DNA from: Qipengyuania polymorpha
GTDB taxonomy: Bacteria > Pseudomonadota > Alphaproteobacteria > Sphingomonadales > Sphingomonadaceae
Length of the DNA: 64,000 nt
Assembly (NCBI RefSeq): GCF_019711435.1
Contig: NZ_JAIGNK010000003.1
Location: forward strand, 615,838 to 679,837
Direction: 5' to 3'
A program made the translations under genes and the position numbers. Below the pieces are notes generated by a model, which had not been told where the DNA came from, made no database searches, and saw nothing but the letters and a program-made list of their open reading frames with translations. Each line of letters starts with the position of its first letter. Within the stretch, counting starts at the first letter, position 1. This document shows, in pieces, positions 35,397 through 45,563 of the stretch.

Positions 35397-37201
35397 GCCT
35401 CCACCTCGGCTTCCGGGAAGGGCCGCACGGTCACGGTCTGCATCATGCCTGCATGCATGTGGTAGAGCAGGTGGCAGTGGAAGGCCCAGTCACCCGGCTC
35501 GTTGGCGGTGACGTCGAAGGTTGCGGTGCTGCCCGGCTGGACCACGACCGTATGCTTCAGCGGCTGGTTCATCATCCCTGCGCCATTGACCAGCTCGAAG
35601 AAGTGGCCGTGCAGGTGGATGGGGTGCGCCATCATCGTGTCGTTGACCAGCTTCACCCGCACGCGCTCGTCATAGGCGAAGCGGATGGGATCGTCGGTGA
35701 CGGCCGAGAACTTCTTGCCGTCGAAGCTCCACATGTAGCGTTCCATGTTGCCGGTCAGGTGGATTGTCATCTGGCGCGTGGGCATGCGGTGCGGGTTCAT
35801 GCGCGCGGCCTTGAGGTCGGTGTAGCGCAGCACGCGGTGGTCCACATTGTCGAGGCCGAGGCCCGGGTAGCCCATCCGGTCCATCGGCATGGGCGAGACC
35901 ATGTCGATACCGGGTCCGACCTTCACATCGGGCGGTAGCTTCGAGGTATCGCGCATCGAGTGGTCCATCGAACCGTGGTCCATCCCCGCCATCGCATCAC
36001 CGCCGCCGTGGTTCATGCCCGAATGGTCCATCCCGCCATGACCGCCGCCATGCGCATCGTGGTTCATCGCCCCGCCGCTTGCGCCGTCCATCGAGCCCAT
36101 GCCCATATCGGCCATGGTCAGCGTGACCGGCTCGCGCAGGGGCGGGGGTGTTGCGCGGTGGCCCTTGTGCGAGGTGAGCGAGGCAAGGCCCATGCCGCTC
36201 CGGTCCATCGCCTCGGCCACCAGCGCATGGCTGCCCGCTGGCGGGGTCACGATGACATCATAGGTCTCCGCCGTTCCGATCTGGAATTCATCCACGTCGA
36301 CCGGTGACACATCCATCCCGTCGGCGGCAATCACCGTCATCGGCACGCCGGGAATGCGGATATTGAAGAAGGTCATTGCCGAGCCGTTGATGACCCGCAG
36401 CCGCACGCGCTCGCCGGGGGTGAAGAGATATTCGAGCCCGTCCATCGGCCCGTGCCCGTTGACGAGGAAGGTATAGGTGTCGCCCGTCACGTCCGAAATG
36501 TCGCGCGGGTTCATCCGCATCCCGCCCCACATCAGCCGCTCCTTCAGCGGCATGTCGCCCTCGGTAGCGGTCTGCATCTGGCGGTTGAAATAGTGCTCGC
36601 CGACCTTGAGCAGGCGCGCGATTTCATGCGGGTGGCGCGGGGTGAACTCGCTCAGCAGGACGACATAGTCGCGGTCGTAGCGCGGGTCGGGTGTCGCGCT
36701 TTCGATGACGATGGGGCCGTAATGCCCTTCCTGCTCCTGCAGGCCCGAGTGCGAGTGCCACCAGTAGGTGCCGCTCTGGCGAATGGGGAATTCATAGGTG
36801 AAGGTCTCGCCCGGCCGGATGCCCGGAAAGCTCACCCCCGGAACGCCGTCGAACTGGAACGGCAGCAGCAACCCGTGCCAGTGGATGGAAGTGTCCTCGG
36901 CGAGGTTGTTGGTCACGTCAATGCGGACGTTCTGACCCTCGCGCAGACGCACCAGCGGGCCGGGGACGGTCCCGTTGACGGCGATGGCATGGCCCTTGCG
37001 CCCGCCGACGGTGAAATGGTGGTTGTCGACGGTCAGCGCGATACGCTCGCCCGACACCTCGCCGTAGCCCTGTTTCGCATGGGTCAGGCTCTCGCCCTTC
37101 GCCCATGCGGGCATAGCCAATCCGCTCGCTGCGACACCGGCGGTGCCGAGCATGAAGTTGCGGCGGGAAACCGGCCCGAGGCCCATCTGTCTGGAAATCA
37201 T
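35393..37201 (-). CDS. copA: Copper-resistance multicopper oxidase CopA
   Basis: 602 residues from ATG 37201. A Tat signal (VSRRNFMLG) sends the folded enzyme to the periplasm. All four copper-ligand motifs are visible: HWHG, WWHSHSG, HPIHLHGHFF and HCHLLYHMHAGM. A Met/His-rich insert (GMDHSGMNHGGG and related, about residues 365-415) is typical of CopA/PcoA. It oxidises Cu(I) and binds copper. A TTGAAT-N16-TATAAT promoter ends 6 bases before this ATG, arguing for a leaderless start here rather than at the in-frame ATG at 37231. The operon continues into copB. Confidence 0.94.
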   Translation of the reverse strand: MISRQMGLGPVSRRNFMLGTAGVAASGLAMPAWAKGESLTHAKQGYGEVSGERIALTVDNHHFTVGGRKGHAIAVNGTVPGPLVRLREGQNVRIDVTNNLAEDTSIHWHGLLLPFQFDGVPGVSFPGIRPGETFTYEFPIRQSGTYWWHSHSGLQEQEGHYGPIVIESATPDPRYDRDYVVLLSEFTPRHPHEIARLLKVGEHYFNRQMQTATEGDMPLKERLMWGGMRMNPRDISDVTGDTYTFLVNGHGPMDGLEYLFTPGERVRLRVINGSAMTFFNIRIPGVPMTVIAADGMDVSPVDVDEFQIGTAETYDVIVTPPAGSHALVAEAMDRSGMGLASLTSHKGHRATPPPLREPVTLTMADMGMGSMDGASGGAMNHDAHGGGHGGMDHSGMNHGGGDAMAGMDHGSMDHSMRDTSKLPPDVKVGPGIDMVSPMPMDRMGYPGLGLDNVDHRVLRYTDLKAARMNPHRMPTRQMTIHLTGNMERYMWSFDGKKFSAVTDDPIRFAYDERVRVKLVNDTMMAHPIHLHGHFFELVNGAGMMNQPLKHTVVVQPGSTATFDVTANEPGDWAFHCHLLYHMHAGMMQTVTVRPFPEAEVEA

Positions 37202-37207
37202 GCCCCG

Positions 37208-37235
37208 ATTATAGGAAACGCGCGCGTGCATTCAA
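37208..37235 (-). promoter_or_regulatory. copA promoter placing the start at the ATG
   Basis: On the minus strand TTGAAT (37235-37230) and a perfect TATAAT (37213-37208) have a 16-bp spacer. Six bases separate the -10 box from the copA ATG at 37201, so the expected transcription start coincides with the A of ATG. The 58-bp copA-to-DUF2231 interval must also hold the divergent promoter. Confidence 0.6.
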
Positions 37236-37259
37236 AGGGCGAAAAGGCAAGAAGGCATC

Positions 37260-37871
37260 ATGACGAAATCTGCATTCACCCTCCTGCTCGCCGCCATAGC
37301 CCTGCTCGTCCAACCTGCCACAGCCTTGGCGCATGGGCCGGAATCGCACGAGGAGGAGAAACCGGCAGCGGCCGAGCTTGTGGCTGAAGCGAAGGAAGAT
37401 GCATCGCCAGATGTCGCCCCAGCCGAACCGTCGGAACCCGGTCCGGCGGCGCATTCGCCCGAATATGCAAACCTGCTCAATAATCTCCACCCGGCGACTG
37501 TTCACTTTCCTATCGCCCTGCTGCTGTTCGCTGCTCTTGCGGAGCTTCTCTTCGCCGCAAGAGGCACCCAGCGCATGCGTCACGCTGCGGAAATCGCGGC
37601 AATCGCTGGCGGCATTACCGCCAGCCTCGCGGCGCTGTTCGGCTGGATACACACCGGGATTTGGCTCGGCGGCGACGGCGCGATGCAATGGCACCGCTGG
37701 CTCGGGACGGGTCTCGGCATTGCCGGCCCGCTCATAGCCTGGGTCGCGCTTTCTGCGGGCGAGCGGCGCGGCGCGCTTCGCGTCCTGCTCGCGCTCTCTG
37801 CCCTCATTCTCCTCGCCCAGGGCTGGCTCGGCGCGGAACTCGGCCATGGCGCCGGGCATTTGTGGCAGTAA
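37260..37871 (+). CDS. DUF2231-type membrane protein with signal peptide
   Basis: 203 residues. A Sec signal peptide (ends ALAHG, about 25), a Glu/Ala-rich linker (30-65), then four membrane helices (about 82-100, 115-130, 150-165, 175-195). NLHPATVHFPIALLLFAAL is the DUF2231 hallmark, and conserved His residues in the helices (WIHTG, WHRWLG) suggest heme or metal binding. It diverges from copA and is followed 18 bp later by a DUF305 protein, so it belongs to the metal island. Function unproven; redox partner or metal permease are both possible. Confidence 0.8.
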   Translation: MTKSAFTLLLAAIALLVQPATALAHGPESHEEEKPAAAELVAEAKEDASPDVAPAEPSEPGPAAHSPEYANLLNNLHPATVHFPIALLLFAALAELLFAARGTQRMRHAAEIAAIAGGITASLAALFGWIHTGIWLGGDGAMQWHRWLGTGLGIAGPLIAWVALSAGERRGALRVLLALSALILLAQGWLGAELGHGAGHLWQ

Positions 37872-37889
37872 ATCAGGGGAGAATTACCG

Positions 37890-38450
37890 ATGGCAGACGC
37901 TCACAAGGGGCACGAAGGCAACTACAAGAAGTTCATGGCGATGGTCGGCACATCGACCGCCATCATGTTCGGCCTCATGTATCTCAACACCTATGCGCTC
38001 GATCACGTCATGTGGAGCGAGACGCGCTTCTGGATGACCTTTGTCATGGGCGCGGTGATGGCGGTGGTGATGCTGCTTTTCATGTGGGGCATGTACAAGA
38101 ACACGAAGAAGAACTGGATCATCATCGGTGTGTCGGTGGTGACCTTCGTGCTCGCCCTGTGGCTCGTGCGCAGCCAGGAGACGGTTTACGACAATGAATG
38201 GATGTCGGCGATGATACCGCACCATTCGATTGCCGTGATGACCAGTGAACGCGCGCATATCGAGGACAAGCGGGTGCAGGAACTCGCCAATTCCATCATC
38301 AAGGCGCAGCGCAAGGAAATCGCCGAGATGAAATGGCTGATCGACGATATCGAGAAGAACGGCACTGCCACCACCGAGGAAGAGGCAGCCGCGCGGCCCG
38401 TGCCCAAGTTCGAAGGCTTCCTCAACGAGGACGGTGGCGCGACACCATAA
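37890..38450 (+). CDS. Membrane-anchored DUF305 protein
   Basis: 186 residues. Three N-terminal membrane helices (about 17-35, 46-65, 75-92) precede a truncated DUF305 domain with MIPHHSIAVMTSERA and KAQRKEIAEMKWLI. The N-terminus carries a DAHKGHEGN His motif. Proteins of this build are common in copper and silver resistance loci of Sphingomonadales and are presumed periplasmic metal binders. It follows the DUF2231 gene in the same operon. Confidence 0.85.
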   Translation: MADAHKGHEGNYKKFMAMVGTSTAIMFGLMYLNTYALDHVMWSETRFWMTFVMGAVMAVVMLLFMWGMYKNTKKNWIIIGVSVVTFVLALWLVRSQETVYDNEWMSAMIPHHSIAVMTSERAHIEDKRVQELANSIIKAQRKEIAEMKWLIDDIEKNGTATTEEEAAARPVPKFEGFLNEDGGATP

Positions 38451-38579
38451 GCGCCAGTCGTCGCAACGAATAATTTAAGAAAATCGGCGATGATGACCCT
38501 GTAACAGCGCAAATGGACGTTGCGCTGGATTTGGCCTTTGGAATATATCGAAGGCGGATCGAAACAGGGGTCGTATTAC

Positions 38580-40439
38580 ATGAAGAAGTTGTTGGTGAGC
38601 GCCATTGCGCTGGGTCTGGCCATGCCTGCCATCGCGCAGGAACAGGCCGAAGAGGTGCAGCAGGTGCGCCCGCCTGTACCGCCGCCCGTCCGCGCCGTGC
38701 CGTCGCCGCCGCGTTTGCCGACCATTCCGCCGCCGGCCCCCATGGTGCGCGTGAGCGGCTTCCCCTCGCTGGAGGCGGAAGTGGCAGAGTTTGGCGCAAC
38801 GCCGACCTATTCGGGCGTCTGGCCTGCCGACAAGAAGCAAGTGAAGGCTTTCCGCCGCGAGCGTGAGAGCCAGCGCAGCATCTGCACCAAGCGCGACAAC
38901 GTCATATGGAGCCTTGCAGAGAAGAAACTTGCTGCCTGTGACGCGCTGCTCGGCGGGCCGGAGCCGGAGGACGCTCCGACCACGCGCGGCTTCCTCTCGG
39001 TCGACCGTGCGCTCGACGAGAACGAGGCTGCCGCAGCCCGCGCCGAGTTGCTCCAAGGCCGTGCGCTCGCATTGCTCGCGCTCGATGCCAACCGCCTCGC
39101 CATTGCTGCTGCCGATGAGGCGGATGAATGGGGCGTGCAAGCCAACAACTCGCTCTACGAGCTGAGCGGCGGGCTCGCCAACCAGATGATCCGCGCCTAC
39201 GCGCTGGTCCGGCTGGGCGAACAGGACAAGGCGCAAGCGGCCATCGATGCGCTGCGCGCGGCGCGTCCCTATTCCACCAGCATCGCGATTGTCGCCAACA
39301 ACCTGCAGTCGGCGCTCAACAAGGACGACCTCGAAGTCCAGCGCGAGCAGCTTTATGCGCGCATCCCGCTCGACCCCGATGTGCAGCAGATGGCCTTCCT
39401 GATGGACCTCATGTCCGGCCGTCTTGAAGATGCCGACAGCCTCGGCGACGCGATGAGCTTCACCAAGCCCAAGATGCGCGGTGGCTGGACGGTCCAGGGC
39501 GATGCCCAGCCCTGGGAAAAGCTCGACGTCGAAGTGACCTTCCAGGGACTGCGCGCCTATACCGCGGCCGTGCTTGGCAATGCCGAAAAGAGCGAGGCGA
39601 TCCTTGCCGAGACGCGCATGATGATCGACGATTACCGCGGACCCGACCCGCGTGAATCAGACGCTCGCAAGATCCGCAAGAAGAAGGTCAGAGAATACCT
39701 CGCACGGGCCGAGACGGCGTCCAAGGTCACGGCAGACCTCGCCACGATCATGTCGGCGGTTCCGGTTCGCGAAACCAACAAGGGCAAACCGTTCGACGAG
39801 ATCGCGTCGAACCTGAGGGAGCTGGGCGGCATGAATGTCCTGCTTCCGGTCCTCGTCGAGCAGCTGCGCCTTGCAGGTGACGACGACGCTGAGATGGCCG
39901 CCAAACGGGCCGATGCGCTGGTTGCTCGCTTCATCCGCGTAGGGTCGGAGATCAAGCCTGCGCAATTTGGCGCGATGCTCCCGACGACCGAATTCCTCAA
40001 TGCCGTCCCGGACTTCTCCTCGACCGCGAGCAAGTGGCTGTTCGGCGGCAACTCGGGCTGGTCCAAGGCGGAAGAGAAGGGCACCGACATCATGACGGTG
40101 CGCTACGAAACGACCAAGGGCAGCAAGCCGATGATGGAGGAAATGCTCCTCATTGCTGCTGCGGGTATCGCGCGCGACAAGGGCAAGGATGGCTTCGTCA
40201 TCCTGTCGAACCGCACCTTCAAGCGGTACACGACGACCACCTCCTATTACGGGGGCAGCTGGACCAGCGACTCCGGCTTTGAATCGCAGGCGCGTATCCA
40301 GCTCATCGACAGCGCCAACCCGCCCGCACTGTTTGCGAGCACGCCCGAGCGTATCATCCTCGCGTCGGATATCGAGGCCAATCTCATGCCGCGCTTCGAC
40401 GAGTATTTCGCAAAGAAGGAAGCGCGCAAGCAGCGCTGA
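38580..40439 (+). CDS. Secreted protein of unknown function with helical repeats
   Basis: 619 residues from ATG 38580, with AGGGG about 10 bases upstream. A Sec signal peptide (1-19, AIAQ), a Pro-rich segment (about 28-55), then a long helical region whose ALALLALDANRLAIAAADEADEW and IRAYALVRLGEQDKAQAAIDAL steps read like TPR repeats. A C-terminal part has GSKPMMEEMLLIAAAGIARDKG and a Tyr/Thr-rich beta segment (YTTTTSYYGG). No family recognised. It is a single gene between the metal island and groEL, with the shared terminator downstream. Confidence 0.65.
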   Translation: MKKLLVSAIALGLAMPAIAQEQAEEVQQVRPPVPPPVRAVPSPPRLPTIPPPAPMVRVSGFPSLEAEVAEFGATPTYSGVWPADKKQVKAFRRERESQRSICTKRDNVIWSLAEKKLAACDALLGGPEPEDAPTTRGFLSVDRALDENEAAAARAELLQGRALALLALDANRLAIAAADEADEWGVQANNSLYELSGGLANQMIRAYALVRLGEQDKAQAAIDALRAARPYSTSIAIVANNLQSALNKDDLEVQREQLYARIPLDPDVQQMAFLMDLMSGRLEDADSLGDAMSFTKPKMRGGWTVQGDAQPWEKLDVEVTFQGLRAYTAAVLGNAEKSEAILAETRMMIDDYRGPDPRESDARKIRKKKVREYLARAETASKVTADLATIMSAVPVRETNKGKPFDEIASNLRELGGMNVLLPVLVEQLRLAGDDDAEMAAKRADALVARFIRVGSEIKPAQFGAMLPTTEFLNAVPDFSSTASKWLFGGNSGWSKAEEKGTDIMTVRYETTKGSKPMMEEMLLIAAAGIARDKGKDGFVILSNRTFKRYTTTTSYYGGSWTSDSGFESQARIQLIDSANPPALFASTPERIILASDIEANLMPRFDEYFAKKEARKQR

Positions 40440-40487
40440 CGATTACGGGACAGCAGGGGCCTCGCGCTCCTGCCCTCGAACGACAAA

Positions 40488-40517
40488 AGGCCCGGCAGGA
40501 TCGCTCCTGCCGGGCCT
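40488..40517. terminator. Bidirectional intrinsic terminator between convergent genes
   Basis: A perfect 13-bp stem AGGCCCGGCAGGA/TCCTGCCGGGCCT (40488-40500 with 40505-40517) around a 4-nt loop. On the minus strand TTTTG follows, ending groL; on the plus strand CTTTG follows, ending the 619-residue protein's mRNA. Confidence 0.9.
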
Positions 40518-40550
40518 CTTTGTATGTGCCTGTCGGCTGGTCGGTAAGGC

Positions 40551-42227
<1,677 letters not shown>

Positions 42228-42254
42228 TTAGTGAAAGCGTGAGGTGGTCAGGGC

Positions 42255-42542
42255 TCAGCCCATGATCCCCATGATGTCGCTTTCCTTCATGATCAGCAGG
42301 TCTTCGCCGTCGAGCTTGATCTCGGTGCCCGACCACTTGCCGAACAGAACGCGGTCGCCAGCCTTGACGTCGAGCGGGGTGACAGTGCCGTCTTCGGCCT
42401 TCGCACCTGCGCCGACGGCGACGACTTCGCCTTCGCTCGGCTTTTCCTTGGCGCTGTCGGGAATGATGATCCCGCCGGCGGTCTTTTCTTCTGCTTCGAT
42501 GCGGCGCACGAGTACACGGTCGTGCAGCGGACGAAATGCCAT
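42255..42542 (-). CDS. groS: Co-chaperonin GroES (10 kDa)
   Basis: 95 residues with [38 protein letters not shown] split over the mobile-loop region, the complete GroES fold, and the C-terminal [14 protein letters not shown]. It caps GroEL. It is first in the operon, with the CIRCE operator 34 bp upstream of its start. Confidence 0.99.
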   Translation of the reverse strand: MAFRPLHDRVLVRRIEAEEKTAGGIIIPDSAKEKPSEGEVVAVGAGAKAEDGTVTPLDVKAGDRVLFGKWSGTEIKLDGEDLLIMKESDIMGIMG

Positions 42543-42575
42543 GATGATGACCTTTCAGTTAGGTTGAAATGTTCG

Positions 42576-42602
42576 TTGGCACTCCCGGGGTGAGAGTGCC
42601 AG
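42576..42602 (-). promoter_or_regulatory. CIRCE operator (HrcA site) of groSL
   Basis: TTGGCACTC-N9-GAGTGCCAG, where the inverted repeat TGGCACTC/GAGTGCCA has the 9-bp spacer of the CIRCE consensus TTAGCACTC-N9-GAGTGCTAA. A TTGACT-N17-CATATC promoter on the minus strand (42638-42610) would start transcription at or just inside the operator, so HrcA should block groSL at normal temperature. Confidence 0.93.
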
Positions 42603-42683
42603 TGGCGCGGATATGTTGATGCGCTTGCGCTAAGTCAACGGGTGCGAAGCGAAAAAATTTCCGCAAATTTCGCCGAGGCGTGG

Positions 42684-44108
42684 CTAGGTCTGGGCAGCGC
42701 GTGCCGGACGGCTGGTAAGCTGCAGTTTCTCGCGCCTTGCCCAGCGGTAGGTAAGCAGGACGGCGGCCACAACAAGGCCGGTGGCTAGGCCGATCCAGAC
42801 GCCCACGCCTTCGAGGCTGGTATAGAAGCCCAGCCATACCGCCGTGCCGATGCCCGGCACCCAATAGGCGAAAGCGGCAATCCACATCGGGATGCGCGTA
42901 TCCTGCAATCCGCGCAGCGCGCCAGCGGCCACTGCCTGCATTCCGTCGGCCAGCTGGAAAGCGGCGGCCACGACGATGTATTTGAGCGCGAAGCTCACCA
43001 GCACGGCGTTCTTCGGGTCCCACGGGTCGATGTAGATGGCGAGCAGGGGCTTTGGGATGAGCACCATTGCGAGGGCGGTGGCGGCCATGAAGCCCGTCCC
43101 GATGGCGATGCCCGTCCAGCCCGCGCGCTTCATGCCCTCGGTATCGCGCGCGCCGTAGAAATAGCCCACGCGGATGGTGGCTGCCTGCCCGACTCCGAAC
43201 GGAACCTGGAAAGCCAGCGCGGCAATCTGCAGTGCGACCGTGTGGGCCGCGAGCTGGGTCGCGCCGATATTGCCCATCAGGAAGGCGGCTGCACCGAAGA
43301 TGCCTGCCTCTGCCGTAATGGTGAGCGCAATCGGCGTGCCGACGCGGGTTATGTGCCAGAAACGCGGCCAGTCGGGCGACCACCAGCGGCCGAAAATCCG
43401 ATAACGGTGGAGCTTCGGGTCGAGCCTGATGGCGATGACGTAAGCGGCCAGTGTCACCAGCGAGGTGATGATGGTCGCCACCGCCGCGCCGCGCAGGCCA
43501 AGCTCGGGTGCGCCGAAATTGCCGAAGATGAAGGCGTAATTTGCCAAGGCGTTCACGAAGATGCCGCCCGCCGTGATGGCGGTGGCGAAGATGGGCCGGT
43601 CGAGCGTCGAGACGAAGCTCCTCAGGACGTTGTTGAACAACATCGGCACCATCGAGAAAACGAGGATGGTGTTGTATTCCAAGGCCATGCCGATGATGGC
43701 CGCCTCCTGCCCCGTGGCGCGCATCAGCGGGCCGAGGAGGAGGCAGAGGCCCATTCCCATCACGCCTGAAATCGACGCCAGCCACAAGGCCATGCGGACC
43801 GCGCGGCGGACCGGTCGCAGGGCGGGTGCGCGCTCGCCGAGTTCTGCCGCGGCGACCGGGGCAACCGCACCCGTCAGCCCGGACAGAGCCCACATGACCA
43901 GCCCGAACAAGGCGATGGCAAGCGCCGAAGCGGCCAGTTGCGCCTCGCCCAGCCGCGCGATGAAAATCACGTCGATGGCATAGGTCAGCATCTGCAGCAG
44001 GTTGGCAGCCGCCAGCGGCCAGCTGAGCTTCATGGTGGCCGCGAATTCGTCGCGCCAGCCATCGCTGCCGGATTGCGGCAGGGGCGTCGAGGGAGCTGCT
44101 TCACTCAT
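42684..44108 (-). CDS. MATE-family multidrug/metabolite efflux transporter
   Basis: 474 residues with about 12 membrane helices in two homologous halves, each opening with a helix after KLSWPLAAANLLQMLTYAIDVIFIA and ITRVGTPIALTITAEAGIFGAAAFLMG. Internal landmarks SGLTGAVAPVAAAELG and FGVGQAATIRVGYFYGA match the NorM-type MATE proteins, which export cationic compounds with Na+ or H+. The substrate cannot be predicted. It stands alone on the minus strand; groS begins about 140 bp downstream. Confidence 0.95.
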   Translation of the reverse strand: MSEAAPSTPLPQSGSDGWRDEFAATMKLSWPLAAANLLQMLTYAIDVIFIARLGEAQLAASALAIALFGLVMWALSGLTGAVAPVAAAELGERAPALRPVRRAVRMALWLASISGVMGMGLCLLLGPLMRATGQEAAIIGMALEYNTILVFSMVPMLFNNVLRSFVSTLDRPIFATAITAGGIFVNALANYAFIFGNFGAPELGLRGAAVATIITSLVTLAAYVIAIRLDPKLHRYRIFGRWWSPDWPRFWHITRVGTPIALTITAEAGIFGAAAFLMGNIGATQLAAHTVALQIAALAFQVPFGVGQAATIRVGYFYGARDTEGMKRAGWTGIAIGTGFMAATALAMVLIPKPLLAIYIDPWDPKNAVLVSFALKYIVVAAAFQLADGMQAVAAGALRGLQDTRIPMWIAAFAYWVPGIGTAVWLGFYTSLEGVGVWIGLATGLVVAAVLLTYRWARREKLQLTSRPARAAQT

Positions 44109-44133
44109 GGCATCACGCTCCCCCCGAATCGGA

Positions 44134-44165
44134 AAGAGCCGACCCGCTTAGGCGGATCGGCTCTT
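44134..44165 (-). terminator. Hairpin between two minus-strand genes
   Basis: AAGAGCCGA (44134-44142) pairs with TCGGCTCTT (44157-44165), with a further CCGC/GCGG inside. On the minus strand the hairpin is followed by TCTTTCC. It lies after the stop of the small membrane protein gene and 26 bp before the MATE start, so it probably ends the upstream transcript. Confidence 0.6.
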
Positions 44166-44232
44166 CGGCTCAAACGGGAATGTAAGAACCCGGCGGCGCC
44201 CTCCGACAGGCGCCATGCCGGGCAGACCGGGC

Positions 44233-44598
44233 TCAGCCCTTGACCGAGGCCACCTTGCCCTTGTTCCCGAGCGCGCGTGCACGGCGGTCGCTGCGCCGAC
44301 GGTTCTGTCGCCGACGGCTGTAGCCGAAATAGGCATAGGCGTATTCTTCCGACGAGTGGAGGCGACGGCCCGAGATGAACTCGAAGGTGCCGCGTGCGAT
44401 GCGCATGCCGAAGCGGCGAATGGCATCGATCGACATGAGGGCGTCCACTACCAGCAACAGGGGCAGGACCATGAACAGGCTCAGGTGCTTGCGAACCTGG
44501 CGCGAGCTGTGCGCCTTGGGCGCGATCCGCACCATCAGTGCGCTCAGGATGAAGGTGCCGAGCAGGTAGGCTGGCACCGCAAGAAGTGCAGTGTTCAT
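44233..44598 (-). CDS. Small basic membrane protein of unknown function
   Basis: 121 residues with two hydrophobic segments (about 5-25 and 38-56) and a long basic tail (SRRRQNRRRSDRRARALGNKGK). The segment FGMRIARGTFEFISGRRLHSSEEYAYAYFGYSRRR is distinctive but I cannot assign a family. The Arg-rich tail may bind acidic lipid or nucleic acid. It stands alone; the plus-strand PilZ-XRE gene diverges 250 bp upstream. Confidence 0.65.
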   Translation of the reverse strand: MNTALLAVPAYLLGTFILSALMVRIAPKAHSSRQVRKHLSLFMVLPLLLVVDALMSIDAIRRFGMRIARGTFEFISGRRLHSSEEYAYAYFGYSRRRQNRRRSDRRARALGNKGKVASVKG

Positions 44599-44843
44599 TG
44601 GACGATCCCGTTAAGCGACTTATTGTTTAAGTCCGGCATCAGTAGTGCCACCTAGAGGTAAACAGGATGCTAGCGGAATCTGGATATTTCGCGAATTCCG
44701 GTGGTTTTGGGTTAATATCGGGTTTCAGCCCCACAAGGTGTGGTAATTTGGCCACGCCACGCCACCAGCCCTGTAATCGCGTGCATGTCTTTCTTTTCCA
44801 GTAGAATTGTCTAAAGTACGGTCAGGGCGCGAGAGAGGGATTG

Positions 44844-44858
44844 TTCGCATTATGCGAA
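44844..44858. promoter_or_regulatory. Perfect palindrome over the PilZ-XRE start codon
   Basis: TTCGCAT-T-ATGCGAA is a 15-bp palindrome whose right half begins with the ATG at 44852 and contains the next in-frame ATG region. It could be an autoregulatory operator for the encoded HTH protein or a hairpin that hides the start codon. Confidence 0.55.
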
Positions 44859-45538
44859 TGGAAGAAAAAAACGGCATCGAGCGCCGCGAGCCGCGCCTCG
44901 TCCTGCAACTGAATACCGGTGTCGGGCAGGGCGGTCAGGCATTCGACGCGGAAATCATGAATTTGTCGCGCGATGGCATGCTGGTGCGAACGCAGGCCGA
45001 GCTGACCATCGAAGAACCGATCGAAGTCGTTTTGCCCCAAAGCGGGGCCGTGCAGGCGACTGTCGTGTGGTCGGCCGACGGCATGTATGGCTGCAGCTTT
45101 GCGGAAACGATTTCCGAAGACGAGCTGCAGGCCGCCAACGACCTTGCCAAGGAAGAACCCGAGGACGGCAAGCGCTTCGGCGTCGACCATGAAACGCTCG
45201 GCAGCCGCATCAAGCGCCTGCGCACTGCGCGCGGCTTCACCATGCGCGGGCTGGCGGAGAATGTCGGGGTCAGCAAGCCGACCTTGTGGAAGTGGGAAGG
45301 GGACCAGGTCCGCCCGCGCCACGAAACCATGCAGCGCCTTGCCGAAGAGCTCGACGTGAGCGAACTCGAACTCGTCTATGGCGCCCCTGGCCTCGGCGAG
45401 GCGGCGATGATCGCCGAAGAGGACGCGGCAACCGGCTCGCTCGCCGATATCGTGCGTGCCAGCCGCAAGCGCATTGCCCGTGCGGCAGGGGTCGACGAGG
45501 CCTGCGTCGAAATCAACATCAACTGGGACAGCAATTAG
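44852..45538 (+). CDS. PilZ - XRE helix-turn-helix fusion regulator
   Basis: 228 residues from ATG 44852, with GAGAGAGGGA about 11 bases upstream. Residues 8-90 form a PilZ domain with the RRxxR-type motif (RREPR, 11-15) and NxSxxG (N37-S39-G42), the c-di-GMP-binding signature. Residues 116-175 are an XRE/Cro helix-turn-helix (LGSRIKRLRTARGFTMRGLAENVGVSKPTLWKWEG split across the helices). The C-terminal 50 residues are acidic. The domain order suggests a c-di-GMP-controlled DNA binder. Its neighbours are the tad pilus locus, in which it may act. Starts at 44858 and an upstream TTG are weaker. Confidence 0.85.
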   Translation: MRMEEKNGIERREPRLVLQLNTGVGQGGQAFDAEIMNLSRDGMLVRTQAELTIEEPIEVVLPQSGAVQATVVWSADGMYGCSFAETISEDELQAANDLAKEEPEDGKRFGVDHETLGSRIKRLRTARGFTMRGLAENVGVSKPTLWKWEGDQVRPRHETMQRLAEELDVSELELVYGAPGLGEAAMIAEEDAATGSLADIVRASRKRIARAAGVDEACVEININWDSN

Positions 45539-45563
45539 GCAGCGCTGCCGCGGTCCTGCTCTC

